Counted from the first letter of the stretch, positions 42,900-51,930 are shown. The stretch is 59,042 bases of DNA from Prevotella sp. (GCA_017449675.1 JAFTFG010000018.1:1-59042), one strand, 5' to 3'. Notes: generated from the letters alone by a model not told the origin. Numbers and translations are program-made.

Positions 42900-43592
42900 A
42901 TGGCTTGCATTTTACATATAGAGACCAGTACGTCGGTTTGCTCTGTAGCGGTGTCGGAAGACAGCCACTGCATCTACCATGAGGAGGACCATAGCGGTCC
43001 GAACCATGCAGAGCGGTTGGGATCGATGGTCGACGAGGCTCTGTCGTTTACGGACAGTCACGCCATCCCGTTTGATGCTGTCGCCGTGAGTTGCGGACCA
43101 GGATCTTACACAGGACTGCGCATCGGGGTGTCGATGGCAAAGGGTGTTTGCTATGGGCGTAATTTGAAACTGATTGCTGTACCCACCCTCGAACTGCTGT
43201 GTGTCCCCGTGTTGCTGGGACATGAGGAGATTGAGGAGGACGCCTTGCTCTGTCCGATGCTCGACGCACGACGGATGGAGGTTTATGCCGCCCTTTACGA
43301 CCGTGCCTTGAGGGAGGTACGTCCTGTGGGTGCCGATGTGGTGACTGCCGATACCTATAAGGAGTGGTTGGACGAGCGTCCTGTGTATTTCTTCGGCAAT
43401 GGTGCGAAGAAATGTATGGAGGTTATCAACCATCCCAACGCCCACTATATTGATGGCATTGAGCCTATCGCCAAGTGGATGCAGCCATTGGCTGAGAAAC
43501 GACTACTGAACGGACAGACAGAAGATGTGGCCTATTTCGAGCCATTCTATCTGAAAGACTTTGTAGCCATCAAACCCAAGAAACTGATTTAG
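42900..43592 (+). CDS. tsaB: tRNA threonylcarbamoyladenosine biosynthesis protein TsaB
   Basis: Partner of TsaD and TsaE in making the t6A base of tRNAs that read ANN codons. 230 residues. The ASKHA-fold N-terminus ILHIETSTSVCSVAVSED, then NHAERLGSMVDEAL and AVSCGPGSYTGLRIGVSMAK, is diagnostic. First gene of a run of core genes reaching rseP; 4 bp before the next gene. Confidence 0.93.
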   Translation: MACILHIETSTSVCSVAVSEDSHCIYHEEDHSGPNHAERLGSMVDEALSFTDSHAIPFDAVAVSCGPGSYTGLRIGVSMAKGVCYGRNLKLIAVPTLELLCVPVLLGHEEIEEDALLCPMLDARRMEVYAALYDRALREVRPVGADVVTADTYKEWLDERPVYFFGNGAKKCMEVINHPNAHYIDGIEPIAKWMQPLAEKRLLNGQTEDVAYFEPFYLKDFVAIKPKKLI

Positions 43593-43596
43593 CAAT

Positions 43597-44202
43597 ATGG
43601 ATATAAAAGGATTGGATTATAACACGCAACGGGAGAAGTTGCTGATGCCCGAATACGGGCGTGAGATACAGAAGATGGTGGATCATGCTGTCAGTCTGTC
43701 TGACAAGGCAGAACGACAGAAATGTGCCAACACCATTATCCGACTGATGGAAAGCAAGAACCCCCTGTTGCGCGACAGTACGAATGCCGAGCAGACACTA
43801 TGGGACCATCTCTACCTGATGAGTCATAAGCAACTGGATATCGACTGGCCTTTCGATGTCAGCGAGGCCGAGAAAATCCTGTCGAAGCCGGCTCCGATGG
43901 AGCATCCCTCTGGTGGTGCTCGCATGCGTCATTACGGTAGACTGATTGAGCAGTTGTTTGAGCAGTTGAAGACCATGCCGGAAGGAGAGGAACGTAACGA
44001 ACTGGTGCGCTTGACAGCCAACCAGATGAAACGCAACCTCGCCACATGGGGACATGGCTCGATGGACGACGAGAAGGTAGCCGATGACCTGGCGCGTTTC
44101 ACGGACGGCAAGATACAACTAGACCTTTCCAGTATGCGTCTCGACCATATTACGTATGCGGATAATGAGAGTGGAAAGCGTAACGGTAAAAGGAAAAAGT
44201 AA
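43597..44202 (+). CDS. DUF4290 family protein
   Basis: 201 residues, cytosolic, helical. The N-terminus GLDYNTQREKLLMPEYGREI and the segment HPSGGARMRHYGRLIEQL are typical of DUF4290, a Bacteroidetes-restricted family usually found just before murA. Function unknown. The stop directly abuts the murA start. Confidence 0.85.
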   Translation: MDIKGLDYNTQREKLLMPEYGREIQKMVDHAVSLSDKAERQKCANTIIRLMESKNPLLRDSTNAEQTLWDHLYLMSHKQLDIDWPFDVSEAEKILSKPAPMEHPSGGARMRHYGRLIEQLFEQLKTMPEGEERNELVRLTANQMKRNLATWGHGSMDDEKVADDLARFTDGKIQLDLSSMRLDHITYADNESGKRNGKRKK

Positions 44203-45513
44203 ATGGCATCATTCAAGATAGAAGGCGGGCGACTGCTCAGTGGTACCATCACACCACAAGGGGCTAAGAACGAGGCGTTGCAGGTGATCTGCGCCACTTT
44301 ACTCACTCATGAGAAAGTGACCATCCACAATATCCCTGACATCCGTGATGTCAACAACCTCATCCAACTCCTAAAGGACATTGGTGTGAAGGTGACTGGC
44401 AATCACCAGGCATATACCTTCCAAGCCGACCAACTCGATTTGAAATACCTGGAGAGTGACGAGTTCGTACAGAAATGTGCGGCACTGCGCGGCTCCGTCC
44501 TGATGATTGGTCCGCTGCTGGCACGTATGGGCAAGGCTGTCATCACGAAGCCCGGTGGCGACAAGATTGGTCGTCGTCGACTAGACACCCACTTCCTAGG
44601 CTTTAAGTCACTGGGAGCCAAATTCCATCATCTGGAGGATCGTAACATCTATGAAATATACGCACCAAAAGCCAATGGACTAAAGGGCACCTATATGCTG
44701 CTTGACGAGGCTTCCGTGACTGGTACGGCCAACATCATCATGGCTGCCGTCTTAGCGGAAGGTACCACCACGATCTATAATGCCGCCTGTGAGCCCTATA
44801 TCCAACAACTCTGTCACATGCTGAACCGCATGGGAGCAAGTATCAGTGGTATTGGCAGCAACCTCCTCACCATCATAGGCGTAAAAGAACTGTATGGTAC
44901 AGAGCATCACCTGTTGCCCGATATGATTGAGGTAGGCTCGTTTATCGGTATGGCAGCGATGGTGGGCGACGGTATCCGCATCAAGGATGTCTCCCTGAAA
45001 GACCTCGGCATCATTCCCGATGCCTTTCGCCGGCTGGGTGTGAAGGTGGAGGTGGATGGCGACGACCTCTATATTCCACGCCAGAAACATTACGTTGTCG
45101 ACTCGTTTATCGACGGCACCATCATGACACTGGCCGATGCTCCCTGGCCCGGACTGACCCCCGACCTGTTGAGTGTGCTCATCGTAGTAGCCACCCAGGC
45201 TCGCGGCTCCGTCCTGTTCCACCAGAAGATGTTCGAGAGCCGTCTGTTCTTTGTCGACAAACTCATCGACATGGGTGCACAGATTATTCTCTGCGACCCC
45301 CATCGGGCCGTCGTGGTCGGCCATGACCACAAACGTCCCCTCCGTGCCCAGCGTATGTCGAGTCCTGATATCCGTGCCGGTATTGCCCTGTTGATAGCCG
45401 CCATGAGTGCCAACGGCACCAGTACGATCAGCAATATCGAACAGATAGACCGTGGCTATGAGAATATTGAAGGACGCCTCAACGCCCTCGGTGCTAAGAT
45501 AGAGAGAGTTTAA
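44203..45513 (+). CDS. murA: UDP-N-acetylglucosamine 1-carboxyvinyltransferase
   Basis: First committed step of peptidoglycan synthesis: transfers enolpyruvate from PEP to UDP-GlcNAc. 436 residues. EPSP-synthase fold with GGRLLSGTITPQGAKNEALQ, RGSVLMIGPLLARMGKA and GSFIGMAAMVGDGI. In the catalytic loop KPGGDKIGRRRLDTH the residue matching E. coli Cys115 is Asp120. Asp at this site occurs naturally in mycobacteria and chlamydiae and makes MurA insensitive to fosfomycin; activity is retained. Between DUF4290 and rimM. Confidence 0.95.
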   Translation: MASFKIEGGRLLSGTITPQGAKNEALQVICATLLTHEKVTIHNIPDIRDVNNLIQLLKDIGVKVTGNHQAYTFQADQLDLKYLESDEFVQKCAALRGSVLMIGPLLARMGKAVITKPGGDKIGRRRLDTHFLGFKSLGAKFHHLEDRNIYEIYAPKANGLKGTYMLLDEASVTGTANIIMAAVLAEGTTTIYNAACEPYIQQLCHMLNRMGASISGIGSNLLTIIGVKELYGTEHHLLPDMIEVGSFIGMAAMVGDGIRIKDVSLKDLGIIPDAFRRLGVKVEVDGDDLYIPRQKHYVVDSFIDGTIMTLADAPWPGLTPDLLSVLIVVATQARGSVLFHQKMFESRLFFVDKLIDMGAQIILCDPHRAVVVGHDHKRPLRAQRMSSPDIRAGIALLIAAMSANGTSTISNIEQIDRGYENIEGRLNALGAKIERV

Positions 45514-45532
45514 CCTTTAGCGAATAGCAGAT

Positions 45533-46039
45533 ATGATCAGGCAAGAGGAGGTATATAAGATCGGAAGACTGGGTAAGACACATGGTGTCAAGGGAGAGAT
45601 CTCCTTTCAGTTTGACGATGATATCTTCGACCGTACCGATGCCGACTTTCTAGTCTTGGAGATAGACGGTATCCTCGTACCTTTCTTCATGGAGGAGTAC
45701 CGTTTCCGTTCCGACTCGCTGGCACTGGTGAAATTCTGCGACATAGATACTCAGCAGCGTGCCGCAGAGTTGACGGGTTGTGATGTCTATTTCCTTCGCA
45801 GCCTGGCTGAAGAGGACGACACGCCCACCCTTAACAGTCTTGTAGGCTTCGACTTGGTCGATGCAAAAGGAGGCAAGAAGGTAGGTACCATCGCTGCTAT
45901 CGACGACAGTACTGCCAATGTGCTGTTCGAATTGGAGGACGGACAACTGGTTCCTGCCACTGACGACCTGATTACTCAGATTGACGTGCACAAGAAAACG
46001 ATAATCATGCAAATCCCGGAGGGATTATTAGACATATGA
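45533..46039 (+). CDS. rimM: Ribosome maturation factor RimM
   Basis: Assembly factor for the 30S head, binding S19. 168 residues with the N-terminal RimM barrel (KIGRLGKTHGVKGEISFQF) and the PRC-barrel end (LVGFDLVDAKGGKKVGTI, PATDDLITQIDVHKKTI). Its last codons overlap dxr by 4 bp. Confidence 0.93.
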   Translation: MIRQEEVYKIGRLGKTHGVKGEISFQFDDDIFDRTDADFLVLEIDGILVPFFMEEYRFRSDSLALVKFCDIDTQQRAAELTGCDVYFLRSLAEEDDTPTLNSLVGFDLVDAKGGKKVGTIAAIDDSTANVLFELEDGQLVPATDDLITQIDVHKKTIIMQIPEGLLDI

Positions 46040-47199
46040 AGAAAAAACAGATAGCCATCCTTGGGTCTACAGGATCCATAGGAACCCAAGCACTACAAGT
46101 CATAGAGGAGCATGCCGACCTCTATGAAGTGTATTGCCTGACTGCTAATAATAAGGTGGAACTGCTGGCGCAACAGGCACACCAGTTCAAGCCCGCCGCC
46201 ATCGTCATCGCCAACGAAGACCGTTACGATGAACTCAAGCGGTTGATGGACGACATGCCAGATGTCAAGGTATATGCCGGTAAACAGGCACTGGACGAGA
46301 TCGTAGAGGCAAACCCCATCGACATGGTGCTGACGGCGATGGTAGGCTTTGCAGGCCTCTCACCGACCATCCATGCCATCAAGGCTCGCAAGGCAATAGC
46401 CCTCGCCAACAAAGAGACGTTGGTGGTGGCTGGAGAGTTGATCCAGTCATTGGCCACTCAATATCATGCGCCCATCCTGCCAGTAGACAGTGAGCACTCC
46501 GCCATCTTCCAGAGTTTGGTAGGCGAAGACCATAACCCCATCGAGAAAATCCTGTTGACAGCCAGTGGCGGTCCTTTCCGCAATATGTCGATGGAACAGA
46601 TTGCCAAGGTCACCAAGGATGATGCCCTGCGTCATCCGACCTGGGACATGGGGGCGAAGATCACCATTGACTCCGCCTCTATGATGAACAAGGGTTTTGA
46701 GGTGATAGAGGCGAAATGGCTCTTTGGTGTGAAGGCCTCTCAAATCCAAGTCCTGGTCCATCCGCAAAGTATCGTACATAGTGCCGTCCAGTTTGAGGAT
46801 GGTGCCGTCAAGGCACAACTGGGAGTACCCGATATGCGACTGCCTATCCAGTATGCCTTCTCATTTCCCAAGCGTCTGACACTCTCCAGTGAGCGTCTTG
46901 ACCTGTTTGCCACACAGAAACTGGAGTTCTTCGAGCCCGACCTGAAGAAGTTCCGCTGTCTCGCACTGGCCTTCGAGGCGATCCAAAAGGGTGGTAATAT
47001 GCCATGTATCGTGAATGCTGCCAACGAGATTGTCAACCGCGGTTTCCTGGAGGACCGATGCAGTTTCCTGCAGATGAGCGACATCATTGCTGAAACGATG
47101 GAGAAATGCACCTTCGATGCCAACCCGACCTACGACACCTATGTCGCCACGGATGCGGAGGCACGAAGAATCGCTAATGAATTAATGAAAAAGAATTAA
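46036..47199 (+). CDS. dxr: 1-deoxy-D-xylulose 5-phosphate reductoisomerase
   Basis: Second step of the MEP isoprenoid pathway: DXP to MEP with NADPH. 387 residues. NADPH-binding ILGSTGSIGTQALQVI at the N-terminus; ALANKETLVVAGEL and LPVDSEHSAIFQSL, with the metal-binding Asp/Glu; TASGGPFRN; and MNKGFEVIEAKWLF. The same pathway enzyme ispF is encoded at 58371. Confidence 0.95.
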   Translation: MKKKQIAILGSTGSIGTQALQVIEEHADLYEVYCLTANNKVELLAQQAHQFKPAAIVIANEDRYDELKRLMDDMPDVKVYAGKQALDEIVEANPIDMVLTAMVGFAGLSPTIHAIKARKAIALANKETLVVAGELIQSLATQYHAPILPVDSEHSAIFQSLVGEDHNPIEKILLTASGGPFRNMSMEQIAKVTKDDALRHPTWDMGAKITIDSASMMNKGFEVIEAKWLFGVKASQIQVLVHPQSIVHSAVQFEDGAVKAQLGVPDMRLPIQYAFSFPKRLTLSSERLDLFATQKLEFFEPDLKKFRCLALAFEAIQKGGNMPCIVNAANEIVNRGFLEDRCSFLQMSDIIAETMEKCTFDANPTYDTYVATDAEARRIANELMKKN

Positions 47200-47201
47200 T
47201 A

Positions 47202-48572
47202 ATGGAAGTATTTTTAATCAGAGTATTACAGTTTATCCTCGCCATCTCCCTATTGGTATTGCTCCATGAGGGCGGGCATTTCTTCTTCTCCAAACTCTTC
47301 GGAGTACGTGTGGAGAAGTTCTATGTGTTCTTCGACTGGAAGTTCAGTCTGTTCAAGTTCAAACCCAAGAACAGTGACACGGAATACGGTATCGGCTGGC
47401 TGCCGTTAGGCGGCTATTGTAAGATAGCAGGTATGATTGACGAGAGTTTCGATACGGAGCAGATGAAGCAACCCGTGCAGCCTTGGGAGTTCCGTGCCAA
47501 ACCCGCCTGGCAGCGTCTGCTGATCATGATTGGCGGTGTACTGGTCAACTTCCTGCTTGCCCTGTTCATCTATTCGATGATCCTGTATCATTGGGGCGAT
47601 ACCTATATCCCCGTCAAGGACATGACGCTGGGAATGAAGTTCAACGAGGAAGCCAAGTCGTATGGTTTTAAGGACGGGGACATCCTACTGGGTACCGAGA
47701 CACATGCCTTCAAGGATTTCTCTGCCGACCTCTATCGTGACCTCTCTGTGGCCAAACGGGTGGATATTATCCGTGACAAGAAAAAGATGAGTATCAACCT
47801 GCCCGGTAATCTGAATCTGTTGGGGATGATGAAGGCCGACCCATCATTTGTCCGCCCCCTCATCCCTGCCAAGGTTGACAGTGTGATTCCAGGTAGTCCC
47901 GCAGAGGCTATCGGTATGAAAGCCGGTGACCATATCTTCGCCCTCAACGGCAGTCCCGTCGACTCCCATAATGAGTTTACCGATCTGTTAGGATGCCGTC
48001 AGGACATGTTAGACACAGCCACCTCACATGCTGACAGTCTGAAAGCACGTACTGTCACCATCGTTTTTGGTAATGAGACCAGAAAAGACACTGCGACAAC
48101 ACAGTTGACACCTGACCTAAAACTAGGGTATGTGACCACCAGTTTCCTGTCTCTCTACAAACCCGTTACTGTTGAGTATGGATTCCTGGAGAGTATTCCC
48201 GCAGGAATCAAATATGGATGGGACGTGCTGAGCGGATATGTAGGAGACCTGAAATACGTCTTCTCTGCTGATGGAGCAAAGTCGCTCGGTGGCTTTGGTG
48301 CTATCGGCAGCCTCTTCCCCCCGATGTGGGACTGGTATATGTTCTGGAAGATGACTGCCTTCCTTAGCATCATCCTCGCCTTCATGAACATTCTTCCTAT
48401 CCCTGCCCTTGATGGCGGTCATGTATTGTTCCTGCTGTATGAGATGATTACACGGCGCAAGCCATCCGAAAACTTTATGATCAAAGCCGAGTATGTCGGC
48501 TTCGGTATTCTCATCCTGCTGATGGTGGTAGCCAACCTGAATGACATCCTTCGTGGGCTGGGCTATCTATAA
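47202..48572 (+). CDS. rseP: RIP zinc metalloprotease RseP (site-2 protease)
   Basis: Intramembrane protease that cuts anti-sigma factors or leftover signal peptides. 456 residues. HEGGH in the first helix (His22, Glu23, His26), a PDZ region with VIPGSPAEAIGMKAGDHIF, and the C-terminal LPIPALDGGHVLFLLYEM that carries the second zinc ligand Asp. Last gene of the core run; 2 bp after dxr. A terminator follows. Confidence 0.93.
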   Translation: MEVFLIRVLQFILAISLLVLLHEGGHFFFSKLFGVRVEKFYVFFDWKFSLFKFKPKNSDTEYGIGWLPLGGYCKIAGMIDESFDTEQMKQPVQPWEFRAKPAWQRLLIMIGGVLVNFLLALFIYSMILYHWGDTYIPVKDMTLGMKFNEEAKSYGFKDGDILLGTETHAFKDFSADLYRDLSVAKRVDIIRDKKKMSINLPGNLNLLGMMKADPSFVRPLIPAKVDSVIPGSPAEAIGMKAGDHIFALNGSPVDSHNEFTDLLGCRQDMLDTATSHADSLKARTVTIVFGNETRKDTATTQLTPDLKLGYVTTSFLSLYKPVTVEYGFLESIPAGIKYGWDVLSGYVGDLKYVFSADGAKSLGGFGAIGSLFPPMWDWYMFWKMTAFLSIILAFMNILPIPALDGGHVLFLLYEMITRRKPSENFMIKAEYVGFGILILLMVVANLNDILRGLGYL

Positions 48573-48625
48573 CGATCATTCCTATAATATCTATCGTCCT
48601 TATATATTATAAATAAGGTATAAGC

Positions 48626-48672
48626 AACCGGATAAAGTTAAATAATATTAAATATTGACTTTATCCGGTTTT
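48626..48672 (+). terminator. Terminator after rseP
   Basis: Perfect 13-bp stem AACCGGATAAAGT (48626-48638) / ACTTTATCCGGTT (48658-48670) with a 19-nt A/T-rich loop, followed by TT, CCC and a T run. Confidence 0.85.
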
Positions 48673-48700
48673 CCCTTTTTCTCATTCACCAGAAAAGCCG

Positions 48701-48708
48701 TACCTTTG
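48701..48708 (+). promoter_or_regulatory. -7 promoter box of the rplM-rpsI operon
   Basis: TACCTTTG at 48701-48708. Transcription would begin about 48713, leaving a leader of about 230 nt before rplM. Confidence 0.65.
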
Positions 48709-48712
48709 CAGT

Positions 48713-48941
48713 CCGATTATTGGGGAGAGACTTAGAATCCCCGTGGGCCGTGTGTAAATAGTGATGTCTTTGGCCGGGCATGACGGTTTGTGAATCACGG
48801 AAAGACAGTGAAGCGACGAAGCAACACTGTTCCCAACACAGACGTTAGACTGCTGCAGGGCGTTAGACCTCTGCTGTGGTATTGTTTGTGTATAAGAGAG
48901 AAGAAACAAATGTTTTTTAGTAGTAAATATTAATAGTAAAA
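48713..48941 (+). ncRNA. Structured 5' leader of rplM-rpsI, candidate ribosomal-protein autoregulatory leader
   Basis: A long, G/C-richer untranslated stretch between promoter and rplM. Helices readable by eye: GGGGA/TCCCC (48722-48726 with 48738-48742), GTCTTT/AAAGAC (48766-48771 with 48801-48806), ACAGTG/CACTGT (48805-48810 with 48825-48830; the last two share 2 nt and may be alternatives). Two near copies of CGTTAGAC with CTGC follow (48842-48875). Leaders through which L13 regulates its own operon are known in several phyla, so this is the natural reading; no covariance model could be run. Confidence 0.55.
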
Positions 48942-49409
48942 ATGAACACTTTAAGTTACAAGACTATTTCCGTATCAAAGGAAGCAGCCCGTGAGCAGAA
49001 GGAATGGGTGGTTATCGACGCTACCGATCAGGTAGTTGGTCGCCTTGCTTCCAAGGTTGCGAAACTGATTCGCGGAAAGTACAAGCCCAACTTCACTCCT
49101 AACCAGGATTGTGGAGACAATGTCATTATCATCAATGCTGCCAAGGTGAAGTTCACCGGCAAGAAAGAGACTGACAAAGTTTATACCCGTTATACCGGTT
49201 ATCCCGGTGGTCAGTGTTTCAGTACTCCTGCTGAACTCCGTAAGACTCCTTATGGTGTAGAGCGTTTCCTGAAGCACGCTGTCAAGGGCATGCTGCCAAA
49301 AGGTCCTCTGGGACGCAGTCTGCTGAACAACCTTTATATTTATGAAGGTACTGAGCATAAGCATGAGGCTCAGAAACCCAAAGCAATTGATATTAACCAG
49401 TATAAATAA
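48942..49409 (+). CDS. rplM: 50S ribosomal protein L13
   Basis: 155 residues. WVVIDATDQVVGRLASKVAK, then GKYKPNFTPNQDCGDNVIII and YTGYPGG, and HAVKGMLPKGPLGRSLLNNL are classic L13. An early-assembly protein of the large subunit. Precedes rpsI by 11 bp, the usual pairing. Confidence 0.97.
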   Translation: MNTLSYKTISVSKEAAREQKEWVVIDATDQVVGRLASKVAKLIRGKYKPNFTPNQDCGDNVIIINAAKVKFTGKKETDKVYTRYTGYPGGQCFSTPAELRKTPYGVERFLKHAVKGMLPKGPLGRSLLNNLYIYEGTEHKHEAQKPKAIDINQYK

Positions 49410-49420
49410 AAAGATAGAAG

Positions 49421-49807
49421 ATGGAAGTAATTAATGCAATCGGTCGTCGTAAGAGTTCTGTGGCTCGCGTTTACCTGAGCGAGGGAACTGGTAAGATCAC
49501 GATCAACAAGAAAGATTTAACAGAGTATTTCCCTTCTGCTATCCTGCAGTACGTGGTTAAGCAGCCACTGAACCTGCTTGAGGTGGCTGAGAAATATGAT
49601 ATCAAGGCAAACTTGGACGGTGGTGGTTTCACCGGTCAGAGTCAGGCACTCCGTCTTGCCATTGCACGTGCACTGGTTAAGGTGAACGCCGATGACAAGA
49701 AGACTCTGAAGGTACAGGGTTTCCTCACCCGCGACTCTCGTGAGGTTGAGCGTAAGAAGCCAGGTCAGCCCAAGGCTCGTCGTCGCTTCCAGTTCAGTAA
49801 GCGTTAA
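49421..49807 (+). CDS. rpsI: 30S ribosomal protein S9
   Basis: 128 residues. IGRRKSSVARVYLSEGTGKI at the N-terminus and the basic tail RKKPGQPKARRRFQFSKR whose last Lys-Arg reaches the P site. Complete length. Confidence 0.97.
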   Translation: MEVINAIGRRKSSVARVYLSEGTGKITINKKDLTEYFPSAILQYVVKQPLNLLEVAEKYDIKANLDGGGFTGQSQALRLAIARALVKVNADDKKTLKVQGFLTRDSREVERKKPGQPKARRRFQFSKR

Positions 49808-49995
49808 TACTGGACTACGTTTAGTATCTAAACCCGTTGGATTCTATCTAGGATGTTCTAGGATATCCTAGGAAAACCTTGGAAAAGACTACCATCGGGC
49901 TGATTCTAACAAGTAATCGCTTTAGCGCTTTTACCAAGCGTAGCGACTAAAAGAATTTAAAAAGAAAGTAAACAACAATTTAAAGTATTAAGACA
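49808..49995 (+). promoter_or_regulatory. Repeat-rich spacer before rpsB, possible leader
   Basis: 188 bp between rpsI and rpsB. Holds four head-to-tail 10-bp units (49847-49886: TCTAGGATGT, TCTAGGATAT, CCTAGGAAAA, CCTTGGAAAA) and then an imperfect hairpin at about 49911-49948 built from CGCTTTAGCGCTT and AAGCGTAGCG. No clear TAnnTTTG box is seen, so rpsB-tsf may be read from the rplM promoter with this as an internal regulatory or processing site. Confidence 0.5.
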
Positions 49996-50877
49996 ATGTC
50001 AAGAACTAATTTTGATATGTTGCTCCAGGCCGGCTGTCATTTCGGTCACCTGAAGCGTAAGTGGAACCCCGCAATGGCACAGTATATCTACACCGAGCGC
50101 AATGGTATCCACATCATCGACCTCCACAAAACAGTAGGCAAGATTGACGAGGCTGCAGACGCTCTCAAGCAGATTGCCAAGAGCGGTAAGAAAATCCTGT
50201 TCGTCGCTACTAAGAAACAGACAAAGGAAATCATCGCAGACAAGGCTACCAGCGTGAACATGCCTTATGTGACAGAGCGCTGGCCGGGCGGTATGCTGAC
50301 CAATTTCCCGACGATCCGCAAAGCGGTGAAGAAAATGGCGAACATCGACAGACTGATGCAGGACGGTACCTATGCCAACCTCTCTAAGCGTGAGTTGCTG
50401 CAGATTACCCGTCAGCGCGCCAAGTTGGAGAAGAACCTCGGTTCTATCGCTGACCTGACCCGTCTGCCCTCTGCCCTCTTCGTTGTTGACGTACTGAAAG
50501 AGCAGATTGCCGTTCGTGAGGCCAACCGTCTGGGTATTCCCGTATTCGGTATTGTTGACACCAACTCTGATCCTAACAACATCGACTTCGTCATTCCCGC
50601 CAATGATGATGCAAAAGACAGTGTAGAGGTGATCCTCACTGCCTGCTGCAATGCCATCAACGAGGGTCTTGAGGAGCGTAAGGTGGAGAAGGCTGACGAG
50701 AAAGCCGCTGACGCTCAGGCAGAGGCAGAGTCCGAAGAGGCAAAGCCCAAGCGTGCAACTCGTAAGCCCCGTAAGGCTGCTGAGGCTCCTGCCGAAGAGG
50801 TTGCCGAGGCTCCCGCTGCTGCCGAGGCACCTGCTGCTGAGGCTGCTCCTGCTGCAGAAGAGGCTGCCGCAGAGTAA
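49996..50877 (+). CDS. rpsB: 30S ribosomal protein S2
   Basis: 293 residues. LLQAGCHFGHLKRKWNPAM, then FVATKKQTKEI and ERWPGGMLTNFPTIRKAVKK, and FGIVDTNSDPNNIDFVIPAN are S2 signatures. The core ends near residue 230; a low-complexity tail of about 65 residues follows, rich in Ala, Glu and Pro with a basic patch KPKRATRKPRKAAEAP. Such tails occur in several Bacteroidetes. Coupled with tsf, 35 bp downstream. Confidence 0.96.
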   Translation: MSRTNFDMLLQAGCHFGHLKRKWNPAMAQYIYTERNGIHIIDLHKTVGKIDEAADALKQIAKSGKKILFVATKKQTKEIIADKATSVNMPYVTERWPGGMLTNFPTIRKAVKKMANIDRLMQDGTYANLSKRELLQITRQRAKLEKNLGSIADLTRLPSALFVVDVLKEQIAVREANRLGIPVFGIVDTNSDPNNIDFVIPANDDAKDSVEVILTACCNAINEGLEERKVEKADEKAADAQAEAESEEAKPKRATRKPRKAAEAPAEEVAEAPAAAEAPAAEAAPAAEEAAAE

Positions 50878-50912
50878 TACATTAAAGATTAAACATTAAA
50901 GATTAAAAAACT

Positions 50913-51911
50913 ATGGCTATTTCAATAGACGACATTAAGAAACTTCGCGCGATGACAGGTGCTGGTCTGGCTGACGTAAAGAAAGCACTGACCGAGGCCG
51001 AGGGCGACTTCGACAAGGCAAAGGAACTGCTTCGTGAGCGTGGTCTTGCTATTGCTGCTAAGCGTAGCGACCGTGAGACATCTAATGGTTGTGTACTCGT
51101 AAAAAGCGCAGACGGCTTTGCTGCCATGATTGCCTTGAAGTGTGAGACCGACTTCGTTGCCAATGGTGCAGACTTCATTGCCCTGACAGACAATATCCTG
51201 ACTGCTGCTATTGCAGCCAAGGCTAAGGATATCGAGGCTGTCAAGGAGTTGACACTTGCTGACGGCCAGAAGGTACAGGATGCTGTAACACAGCGTTCCG
51301 GTATTACTGGTGAGAAGATGGAACTGGACGGCTACCTCGTACTTGAGGGTGAGAACATTGAGGTATACGACCATATGGGTAAGCACACCCTGTGCACCAT
51401 GGTTCAGACCAATATCAATGCTTCAGAGGTAGGTCATAAACTCGCCATGCAGGTGGCAGCAATGAAGCCCGTTGCCCTGAATGCCGACGCTGTTCCCCAG
51501 GCAATTCTCGACGAGGAGTACAAGACTGCCGTTGAGAAGACCAAACTTGAGCAGGTAGAGAAGTATGTAGAGGTTGTCCTGAAGAAGGCAGGCATCAACC
51601 CCAACCTTGTTGACTCTGAAGACCATATCGAGAGCAACATGGCAAAGGGCTGGCTGACACAGGAGCAGGCTGATGAGGCTCGCAAGTTGAAGGAGCAGGC
51701 TGCCGCAGAGAAAGCAGCATCTCTGAACCAGAACATGATTGAGAACATCGCCAAGGGCCGTGTTGCCAAGTTCTTGAAGGAGAACTGCCTCGTTGACCAG
51801 GAGTTCCAGTTTGGTGACGGCGACAAGCAGACTGTCACACAGTGGCTAGCCGCTCAGAACAAGGAACTGAAGATCGTTGACTTCAAGCGCTTCACACTTG
51901 TTGCAGAGTAA
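50913..51911 (+). CDS. tsf: Elongation factor Ts
   Basis: 332 residues, guanine-nucleotide exchange factor for EF-Tu. The UBA-like N-terminus IKKLRAMTGAGLADVKKALT and the core KCETDFVANGADF with the Thr-Asp-Phe-Val motif are diagnostic. Longer than the E. coli protein (283). The preceding spacer contains a doubled ACATTAAAGATTAA sequence (about 50879-50907). A terminator follows the stop. Confidence 0.96.
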   Translation: MAISIDDIKKLRAMTGAGLADVKKALTEAEGDFDKAKELLRERGLAIAAKRSDRETSNGCVLVKSADGFAAMIALKCETDFVANGADFIALTDNILTAAIAAKAKDIEAVKELTLADGQKVQDAVTQRSGITGEKMELDGYLVLEGENIEVYDHMGKHTLCTMVQTNINASEVGHKLAMQVAAMKPVALNADAVPQAILDEEYKTAVEKTKLEQVEKYVEVVLKKAGINPNLVDSEDHIESNMAKGWLTQEQADEARKLKEQAAAEKAASLNQNMIENIAKGRVAKFLKENCLVDQEFQFGDGDKQTVTQWLAAQNKELKIVDFKRFTLVAE

Positions 51912-51930
51912 TATTCCTCTATTCAGATAG

